Shown piece by piece: positions 51,050 through 59,389 of a DNA stretch of 64,000 nucleotides (the first letter of the stretch is position 1; each line of letters starts with the position of its first letter). The translations under genes were made by a program, and so were the position numbers. Origin of the DNA: Brevibacillus sp. DP1.3A. GTDB taxonomy: Bacteria > Bacillota > Bacilli > Brevibacillales > Brevibacillaceae. Location of the stretch: assembly GCF_013284245.2 (NCBI RefSeq), contig NZ_CP085876.1, forward strand, positions 2,959,001 through 3,023,000, in the 5' to 3' direction. The notes beneath the pieces are model-generated. The model saw only the letters and a list, made by a program, of their open reading frames with translations. It did not search any database and was not told the DNA's origin.

Positions 51050-52105
51050 CTACGTGATTGCTGAGACGAGTTTGACTCCGTATTCGATCCATTGCAAGGA
51101 ACGCACATAAGAATCACTGTCGATGGAAGGCAGTGAAGCAGGTTCTTTCACGACCTTGTGCCATTTTTCATCTCGAAACCAATCTACCCCATCTGCCGGA
51201 TCGTGTCCATAATCTGCCCATGCATCTTGAAGACGTGGGCTGTATATTTTCGGGCTTCCTTCTAGCAACTCATGTCCATCCAATCGTAGTTGGTACTCAT
51301 CTTCTGTGGTGGAAGCAGTATGATGAGGTGTGAATAAATGCGGCCAATAATCCGCTCGTGAGCCTGTATGAGGAATACGAGAGCAATAGGAGACCATTTT
51401 TTCGAAGCGAAAAGGATCCCCAAACAATTGCTGATACAACGTCTTTCCGACCTGAATGCGGTTTCTGACGTCGGGAAAATGATGAACGTTTAACCCGATC
51501 AAGCTAATTCGGCGGTCAGTAGGATGCGCTTTATAAGGAATGAGCACTTGATTCATCGAGAGAGCAGATTGGGCGACGAAAGCAAACGAAGCGAAAATAC
51601 GATTCAGTGTAAACGGCTTCTGTACGACACGTTGTTCGATATATTGCTGTTCATTAACGATGAGTGCATGTGTAATGCGCGCACTGTCTTTAGATGCGAG
51701 GAACTCTTGCCAATACGATTGCATAAAGACTGAAACACCAAGTGGCGCCAAAAGCTTTGTTAAATCTGTCCCCGTTCGTTTCATCTCCGCATACAGTAGT
51801 AATTGTGGGTAGGCATCGTGAAAAATCAGCCAGTTACATCTTTCCAAAAACCAAAAAAAGGGCTCGATTGCTTGTGTATCCATGATAAGCGGTAGCCATT
51901 CTCCTTTTAAATCGGTCATGTTCCACCCGCCATTTCGTGAGACTAGATGGGCCAATAACGCCCAGTGAACCTCTTGGTGCTGGAGATAAAAGGCGAGGTA
52001 TGCTTGAGTGCGGGTGACATTGTTGCGATTGGCTTTGGTTGTTGCTTGTCTGATTTGAGCAACCAGGTGCTGCTCGGCAATTTTCGTTGCTGTCGAATCC
52101 GTCAT
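51050..52105 (-). CDS. yppC: DUF2515 family protein (YppC-like)
   Basis: 351 residues from the ATG at 52105 with AAGGAG 12 bases upstream. Longer readings overlap the 46-codon gene upstream and are rejected. TQAYLAFYLQHQEVHWALLA, WNMTDLKGEWLPLI, FFWFLERCNWLIFHDAYPQL, and GLNVHHFPDVRNRIQVGKTL match DUF2515 of Bacilli. Function unknown; helical with many aromatic residues, perhaps membrane-associated. The preceding small gene has its own terminator. Confidence 0.8.
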   Translation of the reverse strand: MTDSTATKIAEQHLVAQIRQATTKANRNNVTRTQAYLAFYLQHQEVHWALLAHLVSRNGGWNMTDLKGEWLPLIMDTQAIEPFFWFLERCNWLIFHDAYPQLLLYAEMKRTGTDLTKLLAPLGVSVFMQSYWQEFLASKDSARITHALIVNEQQYIEQRVVQKPFTLNRIFASFAFVAQSALSMNQVLIPYKAHPTDRRISLIGLNVHHFPDVRNRIQVGKTLYQQLFGDPFRFEKMVSYCSRIPHTGSRADYWPHLFTPHHTASTTEDEYQLRLDGHELLEGSPKIYSPRLQDAWADYGHDPADGVDWFRDEKWHKVVKEPASLPSIDSDSYVRSLQWIEYGVKLVSAIT

Positions 52106-52138
52106 GGTTATGGGTAGCTCCTTGTTGTTTTCACATTG

Positions 52139-52171
52139 AAAAAAGCAGGTCCACTGGGCGACCCGCTTTTT
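52139..52171 (-). terminator. Terminator after 46-aa gene
   Basis: AAAAAAGCAGGTC and GACCCGCTTTTT with one mismatch. It separates the small gene from the yppC-like gene. Confidence 0.8.
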
Positions 52172-52173
52172 AC

Positions 52174-52314
52174 TCAACCAATCATTTCTAGTACGAGAAG
52201 CCGAACGAGTAGTTTTTCCTTGGCTTCCTCCCACGTATTCGCAAATATGACAACGTGCTCCGATTGGAACTCCGTTTCAGCGACAAAAATCCCATCTTGT
52301 TCGTAGATGTTCAT
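52174..52314 (-). CDS. Hypothetical small protein, 46 aa
   Basis: GAAAGGACG lies before the ATG at 52314. The product starts MNIYEQDGIFVAETEFQSEH and continues VVIFANTWEEAKEKLLVRLL, a short sheet and helix; the WEEAKEKLL helix recalls HicB-type or RNA-binding-like micro-domains, but no family is assigned. A terminator follows immediately. Divergent from the HesB-like gene at 52416. Confidence 0.6.
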   Translation of the reverse strand: MNIYEQDGIFVAETEFQSEHVVIFANTWEEAKEKLLVRLLVLEMIG

Positions 52315-52415
52315 AGATGATCGTCCTTTCTGCTGCCTTTCAAGCATTGTATGCTATCATGTAAGAGATGATGCATCCAGCATGCTGGAAAATCATGAGA
52401 AGGGTGGCACCAAAC

Positions 52416-52724
52416 ATGATAGTAAAAGTGACAAAAGAGGCAGTAGAACGCATAGCCAGTACAGACAAGCCCATTCGGATAAACGGTGAACTAGTCGGCG
52501 GCTGTGGGATGAATGTAGAGTATGCGTTGTGGTGGGATACCCAAGGTCCAGAAGATGAAGTCTACCAGGTCGATTCTTTGACGTTTCTGATAGATCGCGA
52601 AACCATTGCCTATATCGGGTCTGAACTGCTTACGATTGATTATCGTGCGCAGCAAGGCTTTCGCATGGTTACGCCACAGCAAATTTTGGCCTATGGCCTT
52701 CAGTTGAAAGAGCGCTGGAACTAA
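52416..52724 (+). CDS. HesB/IscA-like iron-sulfur family protein, 102 aa
   Basis: AGGGTGG lies before the ATG at 52416; upstream codons have no site. IVKVTKEAVERIASTDKPIR, GELVGGCGMNVEYALWWDTQ fit the HesB fold with one Cys (GGCGMN), where A-type carriers have C-(x)n-CxC. The protein may bind a cluster as a dimer or not at all. The C-terminal half (LTFLIDRETIAYIGSELLTI, DYRAQQGFRM) is typical. The gene abuts the DUF441 gene end on the other strand. Confidence 0.78.
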   Translation: MIVKVTKEAVERIASTDKPIRINGELVGGCGMNVEYALWWDTQGPEDEVYQVDSLTFLIDRETIAYIGSELLTIDYRAQQGFRMVTPQQILAYGLQLKERWN

Positions 52725-53174
52725 TCACCTCGGGAGAAATTGCAAAATAAAGGCGAGAATACCTGCTGCAATTAAAGGACCGACTGCAACACCGCGGAAA
52801 AAAGTGACACCAGCTATTGTACCTAGCAGCAAGCCTGTGACGATCAAGGGATTATGGGTCATCAAGACCGTTCCTTTTCCCGCCAAGTAAGCCACAAACA
52901 TACCGACGGCGACGGCCAGTAACGAATGCCAATTCATGAAAATCTCCAAGATGGAGGAAGGATTGATTTTGCCGCTTGCAAGCGGAGTCATGATGCCAAT
53001 CGTCAGTATAATGATCCCAAGCTGTAATCCATGCTGCTCGAGCAGTGGGAAATATCGGTCCAATGACAGGAGCCTCATTAAGAGAAGGATCGCAACGGCA
53101 ATGGAGACGGTTGCGTTGTTGCCAATGACACCGAGCGCCAGTAGTACCAAGAGGATGATAGAAATCCAGTCCAT
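52725..53174 (-). CDS. DUF441 family membrane protein (YtwI-like)
   Basis: 149 residues, four hydrophobic segments: WISIILLVLLALGVIGNNAT, IAVAILLLMRLLSLDRYFPL, GLQLGIIILTIGIMTPLASG and a C-terminal pair (LIVTGLLLGTIAGVTFFRGV and GPLIAAGILAFILQFLP). DUF441 members have unknown function. The stop shares no base with, but directly touches, the HesB-like gene end, so transcripts overlap tail to tail. Confidence 0.9.
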   Translation of the reverse strand: MDWISIILLVLLALGVIGNNATVSIAVAILLLMRLLSLDRYFPLLEQHGLQLGIIILTIGIMTPLASGKINPSSILEIFMNWHSLLAVAVGMFVAYLAGKGTVLMTHNPLIVTGLLLGTIAGVTFFRGVAVGPLIAAGILAFILQFLPR

Positions 53175-53240
53175 ATGCGGGTTGGCTCACTTTCGTTTTT
53201 CTTAGTATATCCATGCTGCTGCGGCATGTGCCGGGGCAAG

Positions 53241-53288
53241 AAAAAAGAGATCAGCATGCACAAGAGTGCGAGTGCCGATCTCTTTTTT
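53241..53288 (-). terminator. Terminator of yfhH-like gene
   Basis: AAAAAAGAGATC and GATCTCTTTTTT ends with an inner AGC/GCC, directly after the stop at 53289. Confidence 0.85.
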
Positions 53289-53600
53289 CTAGTCGAACCA
53301 GAGTTCCAGCATTCCTACTGGAAAGCCTGTCTGTTCGTCCGAATCAGGGAAACGTCCCCAAGCAAAGACGCCGTTGAAATAATCAATTGTAAACGGCTGA
53401 TCGTAATCAGGCACGCTGTATTTGCTGCCGATTCGGAACTCATCTGTTCCTAAATAATACGATTTCGCCATAAAGTACTTTTGTGTAATGATCGCAAGCT
53501 GTGAGTGATCACCAAGCTTCTTTTTTTCTTTCGCTTCGACGTGCAGGCGCTCCATTTCCTCCTGCAGCTCGGCGAGTGTCATTTGACTGTACAAACGCAA
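53289..53600 (-). CDS. yfhH: DUF1811 family protein (YfhH-like)
   Basis: 103 residues. The TTG at 53600 has GGGGG eight bases upstream. LYSQMTLAELQEEMERLHVE, AKEKKKLGDHSQLAIITQKY, FMAKSYYLGTDEFRIGSKYS and PFTIDYFNGVFAWGRF match YfhH of Bacillus (YSQMTPHEL, MAKAYLLNP, FTISYLNGVFAWG). Small soluble protein of unknown role. Own terminator. Confidence 0.88.
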   Translation of the reverse strand: MRLYSQMTLAELQEEMERLHVEAKEKKKLGDHSQLAIITQKYFMAKSYYLGTDEFRIGSKYSVPDYDQPFTIDYFNGVFAWGRFPDSDEQTGFPVGMLELWFD

Positions 53601-53702
53601 CGGACTGCCCCCTTTCCATACAGGTATATTGTAGCAAAAGACAAGGGAAAAGGCGATGGATGCAGAATCCTCTAAGGAAACGAAAGGGGAGTCGTTTCGA
53701 AA

Positions 53703-54467
53703 ATGACACGTTTCGATTTGCATGGAAAGAAAGCAATCATAACAGGTGCTGGAAGAGGGATTGGGAAGGCACTAGCGTTGGGAATCGCAGCAGCGGGTGC
53801 GGAGGTTGCGGTAGTCTCGCGAACAGCTTCCGATTTGCAAGAAGTAGTATCAGAGATTGAAGCAAAAGGCGGGGTGGCTTTTCCTGTCGAAGCTGACTTG
53901 ACTGTGTCTGATGTAGCGGACCGTGTTGTGAAGCAAGTAGTCGAAGGGTTAGGGGGTGTGCATATCCTGATCAACAATGCAGGAATGAATATCCGCAAAA
54001 AAGCTCATGAGATAACGGAAGAAGAGTGGGATAGGGTAGTGGATTTGAATTTGAAAGCAGCGTTTTTCATGAGTCAAGCTGCTGGAAAAATCATGTGCGA
54101 TCAGCGCTATGGCAGAATCGTCAATATTGCTTCGGTCGCAGGTGTAGTAGCACTTCGCACTGGCGTCGCATATGGTGCCAGTAAAGCAGGGCTCATCCAG
54201 ATGACCCGGGTGCTGGCATTAGAATGGAGCAAGTTTGGTGTCAATGTAAATGCGATCGCGCCGTGGTATTTCCGTACGCCATTAACGGAGAGCTTGCTTA
54301 GCGACGAAGCGTTCGTCCAAGAGGTGTTGCAGCGAACGCCGAGTGGCCGAATCGGGGATGTCGAGGACTTGGTAGGACCAGCGATTTTCTTGTCCTCTGA
54401 TGCAGCTTCATACATATCAGGTCAAACGCTTTCGGTTGATGGCGGTATGTCTATTTACGGGTTTTAA
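53703..54467 (+). CDS. Short-chain dehydrogenase/reductase (classical SDR)
   Basis: 254 residues. GGGGAG lies 11 bases before the ATG. KKAIITGAGRGIGKALALGI contains TGxxxGIG, the NADP loop; NNAGMN is the NNAG motif; the active site is IASVAG Ser and YGASKAG (Tyr-x3-Lys). Ends LSVDGGMSIYGF, typical of the 3-oxoacyl-ACP reductase/gluconate 5-dehydrogenase group. Substrate cannot be read from sequence. Alone, with a terminator. Confidence 0.92.
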   Translation: MTRFDLHGKKAIITGAGRGIGKALALGIAAAGAEVAVVSRTASDLQEVVSEIEAKGGVAFPVEADLTVSDVADRVVKQVVEGLGGVHILINNAGMNIRKKAHEITEEEWDRVVDLNLKAAFFMSQAAGKIMCDQRYGRIVNIASVAGVVALRTGVAYGASKAGLIQMTRVLALEWSKFGVNVNAIAPWYFRTPLTESLLSDEAFVQEVLQRTPSGRIGDVEDLVGPAIFLSSDAASYISGQTLSVDGGMSIYGF

Positions 54468-54478
54468 TAAAAAAAGGG

Positions 54479-54500
54479 GCATTCCCGGTTGGGAATGCCT
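54479..54500. terminator. Terminator between SDR and sleB-like genes
   Basis: GGCATTCCC-GGTT-GGGAATGCC with A tract before it (TTTTTTT on the minus strand). Confidence 0.75.
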
Positions 54501-54778
54501 AATTATTGGGGGCGATTGAGAAAAAGAACGACTGATTGTTCTATGACTGGTTTGCTCTCACCCAAAACAGTCAATCAATCAAAGCTATTAGCGTAGGCAT
54601 ACTCAGATTGAATAATCGATCTAAACATGCTTACGTTAAAAAGTCATCCAAAGAAGATAATCGATCTTTTTCTCAATGCGTTGAAAAAGTGCTTACACCT
54701 ACAACATAGCAAGCAAAAGTAAAACATCAATTAAATAAAAATAAAGTATTATTAAATCTTTTTTCTGTAAGTACCGCG
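54501..54778. other. AT-rich intergenic region bounded by a 13-bp inverted repeat
   Basis: ATTGAGAAAAAGA at 54515-54527 and its exact complement TCTTTTTCTCAAT at 54665-54677 enclose 137 bases. No ORF over 30 codons lies within. It could be a small decayed mobile element or a large RNA structure. Confidence 0.4.
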
Positions 54779-55402
54779 TTAACGAGCAAAACGATGGCTA
54801 CCGATCTCAACTGTTACAGGACGTGACCATATCCACTTGGATGTAGCCGTATCCGGATTGAAGAAGTACAGGGAACCATTGCTCGGATCCTTTCCATTCA
54901 CCGCGTCCTGGACCGCTTTTCTCGTACTTTCATTTGATTTATGTGTCAAATTGCCGTCATGGACAGGCGAAAACGCATTGGGAGCATAAATAACCTCCCG
55001 TACCGTATTTGGAAATTCATCTGAAGCAACCCGATTCAATACAACGGCAGCAATCGCTACCTGTCCTTCATACGGTTCTCCCCGGCCTTCCGCATACACT
55101 AACCGGGCGAGCAGTTCCATATCCCTCTGTGAAACCTTCACTTTTCCATTGCGAACCACTTTTGGGCGACTATCACGACTAACCTGCACAGACTCACGTT
55201 TTACTGCTGTAGCAGATGTGGTTGATTTCTTTTCCTTCTTCGAAACTTGTTCCGATGGCGCCTGTGCACTACCGAGAACAGGGAGGATTTGTACTGCTTG
55301 CGGTGCCATTGCACTTGTCGGTGTGACAAATAAGCATAACAGCATCAAGCCAAAACTGTTCAAAAAGAAGAAAAAGCGCGTTGGCGCTTCTCGTGTCAAC
55401 AT
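54779..55402 (-). CDS. Cell wall hydrolase SleB/CwlJ family protein
   Basis: 207 residues from the ATG at 55402 with AAGGAG upstream. Signal peptide/anchor at 1-33, a Ser/Lys-rich linker and a Hydrolase_2 domain at about 95-205: MELLARLVYAEGRGEPYEGQ with the catalytic Glu, VAIAAVVLNRVASDEFPNTV, FSPVHDGNLTHKSNESTRKA and SLYFFNPDTATSKWIWSRPV. SleB and CwlJ cut spore cortex peptidoglycan during germination. There is no N-terminal peptidoglycan-binding repeat, so it is CwlJ-like in size but exported like SleB. Confidence 0.88.
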   Translation of the reverse strand: MLTREAPTRFFFFLNSFGLMLLCLFVTPTSAMAPQAVQILPVLGSAQAPSEQVSKKEKKSTTSATAVKRESVQVSRDSRPKVVRNGKVKVSQRDMELLARLVYAEGRGEPYEGQVAIAAVVLNRVASDEFPNTVREVIYAPNAFSPVHDGNLTHKSNESTRKAVQDAVNGKDPSNGSLYFFNPDTATSKWIWSRPVTVEIGSHRFAR

Positions 55403-55577
55403 GGTGTGAACCACTCCTTTTCGCTTTTTGCGTTTTGATTGCGGAAGCGAATCAGGTCTTTTGCAAGTCTATCGGTCTTATCGGAATGGTTCAAGAGGGA
55501 ATTGGTTCCATAGTACTATTTACAATATCTTTATGTTTGTGAAAGAGTTTTCACAAACGGATGTTTCTTCTTTAAAA

Positions 55578-55609
55578 AAAGCCACTTTCCCGTTGAGAAA
55601 GTGGCTTTC
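55578..55609 (-). terminator. Terminator of cyclophilin gene
   Basis: AAAGCCACTTTC and GAAAGTGGCTTT around CCGTTGA, then TTTTAAAG on the minus strand. Confidence 0.88.
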
Positions 55610-55630
55610 GTGTGCAGTTTGAGGCTGCTC

Positions 55631-56326
55631 TTATTTTTCTGTAATCGCGATGGATTTAATGGTAATCGTTTGCTCAGGAACACTTGGTTCACCCGTTTGT
55701 GGGTTTTTCTTTACTTTTGTTCCGGCAATTTTTTGAACGATATCCATGCCACCCGTAACTTTTCCGAAAATCGTGTAATTCGGAGAGTTGTCCAATCCTG
55801 TCACGTCAGGTCCAGAACCAATGAAGAATTGGCTACCATTCGTGTTTTTACCGGAATTCGCCATGGCAACCACGCCTGGTTCATATTTATGACCATTTTT
55901 CAATTCGTCTTCAAACGTGTAACCAGGACCTCCCATGCCAGATCCTAATGGATCCCCTGTTTGAATCATGAAATCTTTCATGACCCGGTGGAACGTGATG
56001 CCGTCATAGAACTTGTCCTTTGCGAGGAAAACAAAGTTATTGACAGCAATCGGGGCATCTTTTTCAAACAGATCGATCGTAATGTCTCCCATGGAAGTAG
56101 AGATTTTCGCTTGATAGTCCTTTGCTTTGTCAATCTGCATAGCCGGAGCCTTCTCGTATTTCTTCTCTCCGGTTGGACCCGGTGGGTTAGCTGGCTCTTT
56201 GGATACTGGTTTCTCTGCTGGCGTAGTCGGTTGATTAGGAGCCGCTTCATTGCTTCCTGTAGAACAACCCGTAACCAAGGCGATTGCCGTCAGACATGTG
56301 AACAGAGTTGTCATCATTTTTCTCAT
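55631..56326 (-). CDS. Cyclophilin-type peptidyl-prolyl isomerase lipoprotein
   Basis: 231 residues from the ATG at 56326 with AAGGTG upstream. Lipoprotein signal with lipobox LVTGC, Pro/Glu-rich linker, then cyclophilin domain (about 80-230): ISTSMGDITIDLFEKDAPIA, GITFHRVMKDFMIQTGDPLG and NTNGSQFFIG. The catalytic Arg (FHRV), Gln (FMIQTGD) and SQFFI are present. Acts outside the membrane to help fold secreted proteins. Monocistronic. Confidence 0.92.
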   Translation of the reverse strand: MRKMMTTLFTCLTAIALVTGCSTGSNEAAPNQPTTPAEKPVSKEPANPPGPTGEKKYEKAPAMQIDKAKDYQAKISTSMGDITIDLFEKDAPIAVNNFVFLAKDKFYDGITFHRVMKDFMIQTGDPLGSGMGGPGYTFEDELKNGHKYEPGVVAMANSGKNTNGSQFFIGSGPDVTGLDNSPNYTIFGKVTGGMDIVQKIAGTKVKKNPQTGEPSVPEQTITIKSIAITEK

Positions 56327-56461
56327 CTTATGCACCTTCCTTTGTATCGTACTGTTGGGTGGTTCGGTTTCGAATTATAACACAAATAGACGAGCATTTG
56401 CCAATCCGCTAGTTTCCTTTCCAATCTCGCATGGTATGATTGGGTTAAAAGGGTGATCAAT

Positions 56462-57610
56462 GTGGCAGAGCGATTTGAGACCAAAACGGTACATATCGGA
56501 CATGACCCTTTGCGGGGAGTAAAGAGCAAAACTACACCGATTTATCAAACCTCCGTTTTTGCCTTCGAAGGCTTGGAAAAAGTAGAACAATACTACGTCG
56601 GCGAGGGAGAATACTTGTACACCCGAAATGGCAATCCTAACCAAGCGGAGCTGGCTCATGCAATCGCTGTTTTAGAAGGCGCAGAAGCAGGTGTCAGTGC
56701 TGCCTCCGGTATGGGAGCGATCATGGCGGGTTTACTTGCCGTACTTTCTCCTGGCGATCACGTGCTGGCTTCTCATGAAATTTATGGCGGTACCTACGCT
56801 CTACTGCACAAGGAGCTGTCGCGGTTTGGGATCGAGCTTGAGTGCATCCAGCTTGGTCAAATGACAAAGCTTGCTGACTATGTTCGCCCAACTACGCGGC
56901 TGTTTTTCTTGGAGACCATCACCAATCCGCTATTGACAGTTGTGGATCTGCCTTACTGGATCAAGGAAGCAAAAAGTCTTGGCTTAACCGTCATGGTGGA
57001 TAATACGTTTGCGACACCTTATTTGGTACAACCCATTTCATTCGGAGCGGATCTCGTGGTACATAGTGGAACCAAATACATAGGTGGACATAGCGATGTG
57101 ACGTCAGGTGTTCTGGTTGGATCACAGGCGACAATCAAGCGTGCCACAGAGATCGTAGCCAACTACGGTGCATCGCTCAGTCCTTTTGAGGCCTGGTTGA
57201 CATCGCGTGGTTTGAAAACATTGGCAGTGAGAATGGAGCGTCAATGCGATAATGCTAGCCAGATCGCTGCGTTTCTTCGTGAGCATCCTGCAGTTGGACA
57301 AGTGTATTACCCAAGTCCTACGGATACCTTCTTTTTTTCACGGCAAAAGCAGGGGGCAATGGTATCCTTTGTTCTGGCAGACGAGACGAAGATCTATGAC
57401 TTTTACCGGGCACTTGACTGGATCAAGTTGGCTCCGTCTCTTGCAGGTGTGGAGACGAGTGTATCTCATCCTGTTACGACGTCCCACCGTGCTTTTTCTG
57501 AAGAGCAGCGCAAGGAAACGGGAATCACGATGGGTCTGGTACGATTATCGGTCGGAATCGAGGCTGTTCAAGACATTCAGTTAGCATTAGATGCTGCATT
57601 AGGTAAATAA
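56462..57610 (+). CDS. Cys/Met metabolism PLP enzyme (cystathionine gamma-synthase/lyase family)
   Basis: 382 residues from the GTG at 56462 with AAGGGTGA upstream. ETKTVHIGHDPLRGVKSKTT, PIYQTSVF, YLYTRNGNPNQAELAHAIAV, LEGAEAGVSAASGMGAI and VVHSGTKYIGGHSDV, with Lys as the PLP anchor, are diagnostic. Whether it is cystathionine gamma-synthase, gamma-lyase or methionine gamma-lyase cannot be decided here. No SAM or T-box riboswitch was recognised upstream. Followed by the ECF operon promoter. Confidence 0.9.
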   Translation: MAERFETKTVHIGHDPLRGVKSKTTPIYQTSVFAFEGLEKVEQYYVGEGEYLYTRNGNPNQAELAHAIAVLEGAEAGVSAASGMGAIMAGLLAVLSPGDHVLASHEIYGGTYALLHKELSRFGIELECIQLGQMTKLADYVRPTTRLFFLETITNPLLTVVDLPYWIKEAKSLGLTVMVDNTFATPYLVQPISFGADLVVHSGTKYIGGHSDVTSGVLVGSQATIKRATEIVANYGASLSPFEAWLTSRGLKTLAVRMERQCDNASQIAAFLREHPAVGQVYYPSPTDTFFFSRQKQGAMVSFVLADETKIYDFYRALDWIKLAPSLAGVETSVSHPVTTSHRAFSEEQRKETGITMGLVRLSVGIEAVQDIQLALDAALGK

Positions 57611-57632
57611 TTCAAAAAACTTTGCCACATTA

Positions 57633-57659
57633 TGAAACTTTCTTCCTAAGAAATACGTA
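57633..57659 (+). promoter_or_regulatory. ECF-type promoter of sigma operon
   Basis: TGAAAC, 17 bases, CGTA. It matches the SigW-like ECF consensus (TGAAAC-N16-CGTA) and lies 89 bases before the sigma gene, so the sigma factor probably activates its own operon. Confidence 0.7.
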
Positions 57660-57747
57660 ATACTTAGTTAGAGTAGTCTCAGAATGCAGTGGGGAAAGCC
57701 CATTCTGAGAACATGCTTCAGTCTGGAAGAAACCGAGGAAAACGCAA

Positions 57748-58302
57748 ATGGGAATGGCTATGAAGCAACCGTCGGGGCCATCATCCGGAGATTATTATGA
57801 ATCTCGTCCATTTACGGAACTGTATGACGAATATTTTGATCGCGTCAACCGGTATTTGCGATGCCGGGTTCAGAGTACGTGGGATGCCGATGATTTGACA
57901 ACCGTGGTCTTTTTAAAAGCGCTAGAAAAATTCGAGCAATATAGCAGAACAAGTCCTTTCGCATCATGGATTTTTCGTATTGCTCACAATACATATGTAG
58001 ATTTTATGCGGAAAAACAGGGAGTTACCGGTCGACCAGGAAGATTTTCTAGGAGCAGAACCGGACGACACATGGCAGCCGGAACGGCAGGCGCTGACGAA
58101 TGAAGAGATTCGTCTGCTTCGTGATCGTCTGGACTTATTGTCTCAGGATCAACGAGACGTGTTGATGCTCCGCTACTTTGCTGACCTCAAAATCAGCCAG
58201 GTGGCTGAGGTGCTCGGTAAAACAGAATCGAGTATCAAAATGATTTCTTATCGCGGATTACAAAAACTTCAGAAGATGTATGAGAGGGGGGACTCCGAAT
58301 GA
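57748..58302 (+). CDS. ECF RNA polymerase sigma factor
   Basis: 184 residues. GAGGAAAACGCAA precedes the ATG. Region 2 is LYDEYFDRVNRYLRCRVQST, DADDLTTVVFLKALEKFEQY, and region 4 LDLLSQDQRDVLMLRYFADL, KISQVAEVLGKTESSIKMIS. Standard ECF length with short linker. The stop overlaps the start of the anti-sigma gene by four bases (ATGA), and TGAAAC/CGTA upstream fits its own recognition. Signal unknown, inferred to be envelope stress. Confidence 0.93.
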   Translation: MGMAMKQPSGPSSGDYYESRPFTELYDEYFDRVNRYLRCRVQSTWDADDLTTVVFLKALEKFEQYSRTSPFASWIFRIAHNTYVDFMRKNRELPVDQEDFLGAEPDDTWQPERQALTNEEIRLLRDRLDLLSQDQRDVLMLRYFADLKISQVAEVLGKTESSIKMISYRGLQKLQKMYERGDSE

Positions 58303-59375
58303 GAGAAGAGGAGAAGCACCCCCAGGATCATCAATCGGATGATCAGACTGTAACCCAACTCCTAGCCCATTTGAAGCAGATGCGCGGAACGGTTCCTGTC
58401 AATTATCAATTAAAATCAGACCTTAAAAAGCAATTGCTCCAGAAAATGAGAGATCTCGAAGCCAAGCAGGCAAAAGTTCCAAGTGCCGTACCCCAAAAAT
58501 GGGGGAGGTTGGTTTGGAGCGGAATCGCAGCTGCTGCTCTCACCCTTGCCATAGTAGGATTTGTGTGGTGGAACAATACCTCTCTTGCCGTTCGAGAGCA
58601 TGAAGTACTTAAGCTGCCAGCACAAGCAACCGTGGAGCTTGTTGATATTGATCAGAAAGCCACTCAGCTAGCTTACATCAATAACAATGCAGAGCTGAAA
58701 ACCATTCCAATTGATGAGAAATTAAAGCCAGTCACGATCAAGCTACCGCCAACCGAAGGAAAATACACCGGGGTAGCGTGGTCTAATTCTGGGAAGCAAA
58801 TCGCTGTCGTTGAGCAGGATAAAAAATTATCGAGGCTATGGATTGTGGAGATGCCAACGACTTACAGCATGGGAAGTAGCCGATTGCTGAAGGAAGAAGA
58901 AGGAGTATTGTACTCTTCACCAAGCTGGTCTGAACATGATGATTCGCTTGCCTTTACCCGCTCTAAAAATGGCGTCGAAGAAATTTGGGCGAGCAGCACA
59001 GTATCGTTCCAAGAATGGAAGCTAGTAGAAGGCTCTCAGCCTGAATGGTCACCAGATGGAAGTTTGCTTGCCTTCAATAAAGCCGGTGAAGTACAGCTGA
59101 TGGAAATGCGGACGGGGAAAGTTACCTCACTTGCAGTGGGACAGTGGGCATCGTGGAGCTCCGATACGCGATTGACCTATACACACCCAAATGGAACGCT
59201 GATGGAAGTAAACGTGAGTGAAGAGCCTTTTGTGACACGCGAGCTACCATTGCGAAACCAGTCCTCTGAAGAGCTGATCAAAGGCAACTGGGCAAACAAA
59301 GGTAAGCACTTACTGCTTATCTCACGCCATGATCAGCTGCAACAACTGGTTATCTCTTTGGCGTCACGAAAATGA
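58299..59375 (+). CDS. Anti-sigma factor with TolB-like propeller
   Basis: 358 residues. Residues 1-66 form a helical sigma-binding head (VTQLLAHLKQMRGTVPVNYQ); residues 69-90 (LVWSGIAAAALTLAIVGFVW) form one transmembrane helix. The extracellular part contains repeated WD40/TolB-like blades: GVAWSNSGKQIAVVEQDKKL, SPSWSEHDDSLAFTRSKNGV, EWSPDGSLLAFNKAGEVQLM and ASWSSDTRLTYTHPNGTLM. An anti-sigma with a propeller sensor is unusual. Overlaps the sigma gene by ATGA and precedes the membrane protein by 14 bases. Confidence 0.8.
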   Translation: MREEEKHPQDHQSDDQTVTQLLAHLKQMRGTVPVNYQLKSDLKKQLLQKMRDLEAKQAKVPSAVPQKWGRLVWSGIAAAALTLAIVGFVWWNNTSLAVREHEVLKLPAQATVELVDIDQKATQLAYINNNAELKTIPIDEKLKPVTIKLPPTEGKYTGVAWSNSGKQIAVVEQDKKLSRLWIVEMPTTYSMGSSRLLKEEEGVLYSSPSWSEHDDSLAFTRSKNGVEEIWASSTVSFQEWKLVEGSQPEWSPDGSLLAFNKAGEVQLMEMRTGKVTSLAVGQWASWSSDTRLTYTHPNGTLMEVNVSEEPFVTRELPLRNQSSEELIKGNWANKGKHLLLISRHDQLQQLVISLASRK

Positions 59376-59389
59376 GCGGAGGAACAAGC

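Noticed and set aside
56327..56461. SAM riboswitch or T-box before the Cys/Met PLP enzyme
   Set aside because: The gap is short and holds no T-box sequence or S-box core.
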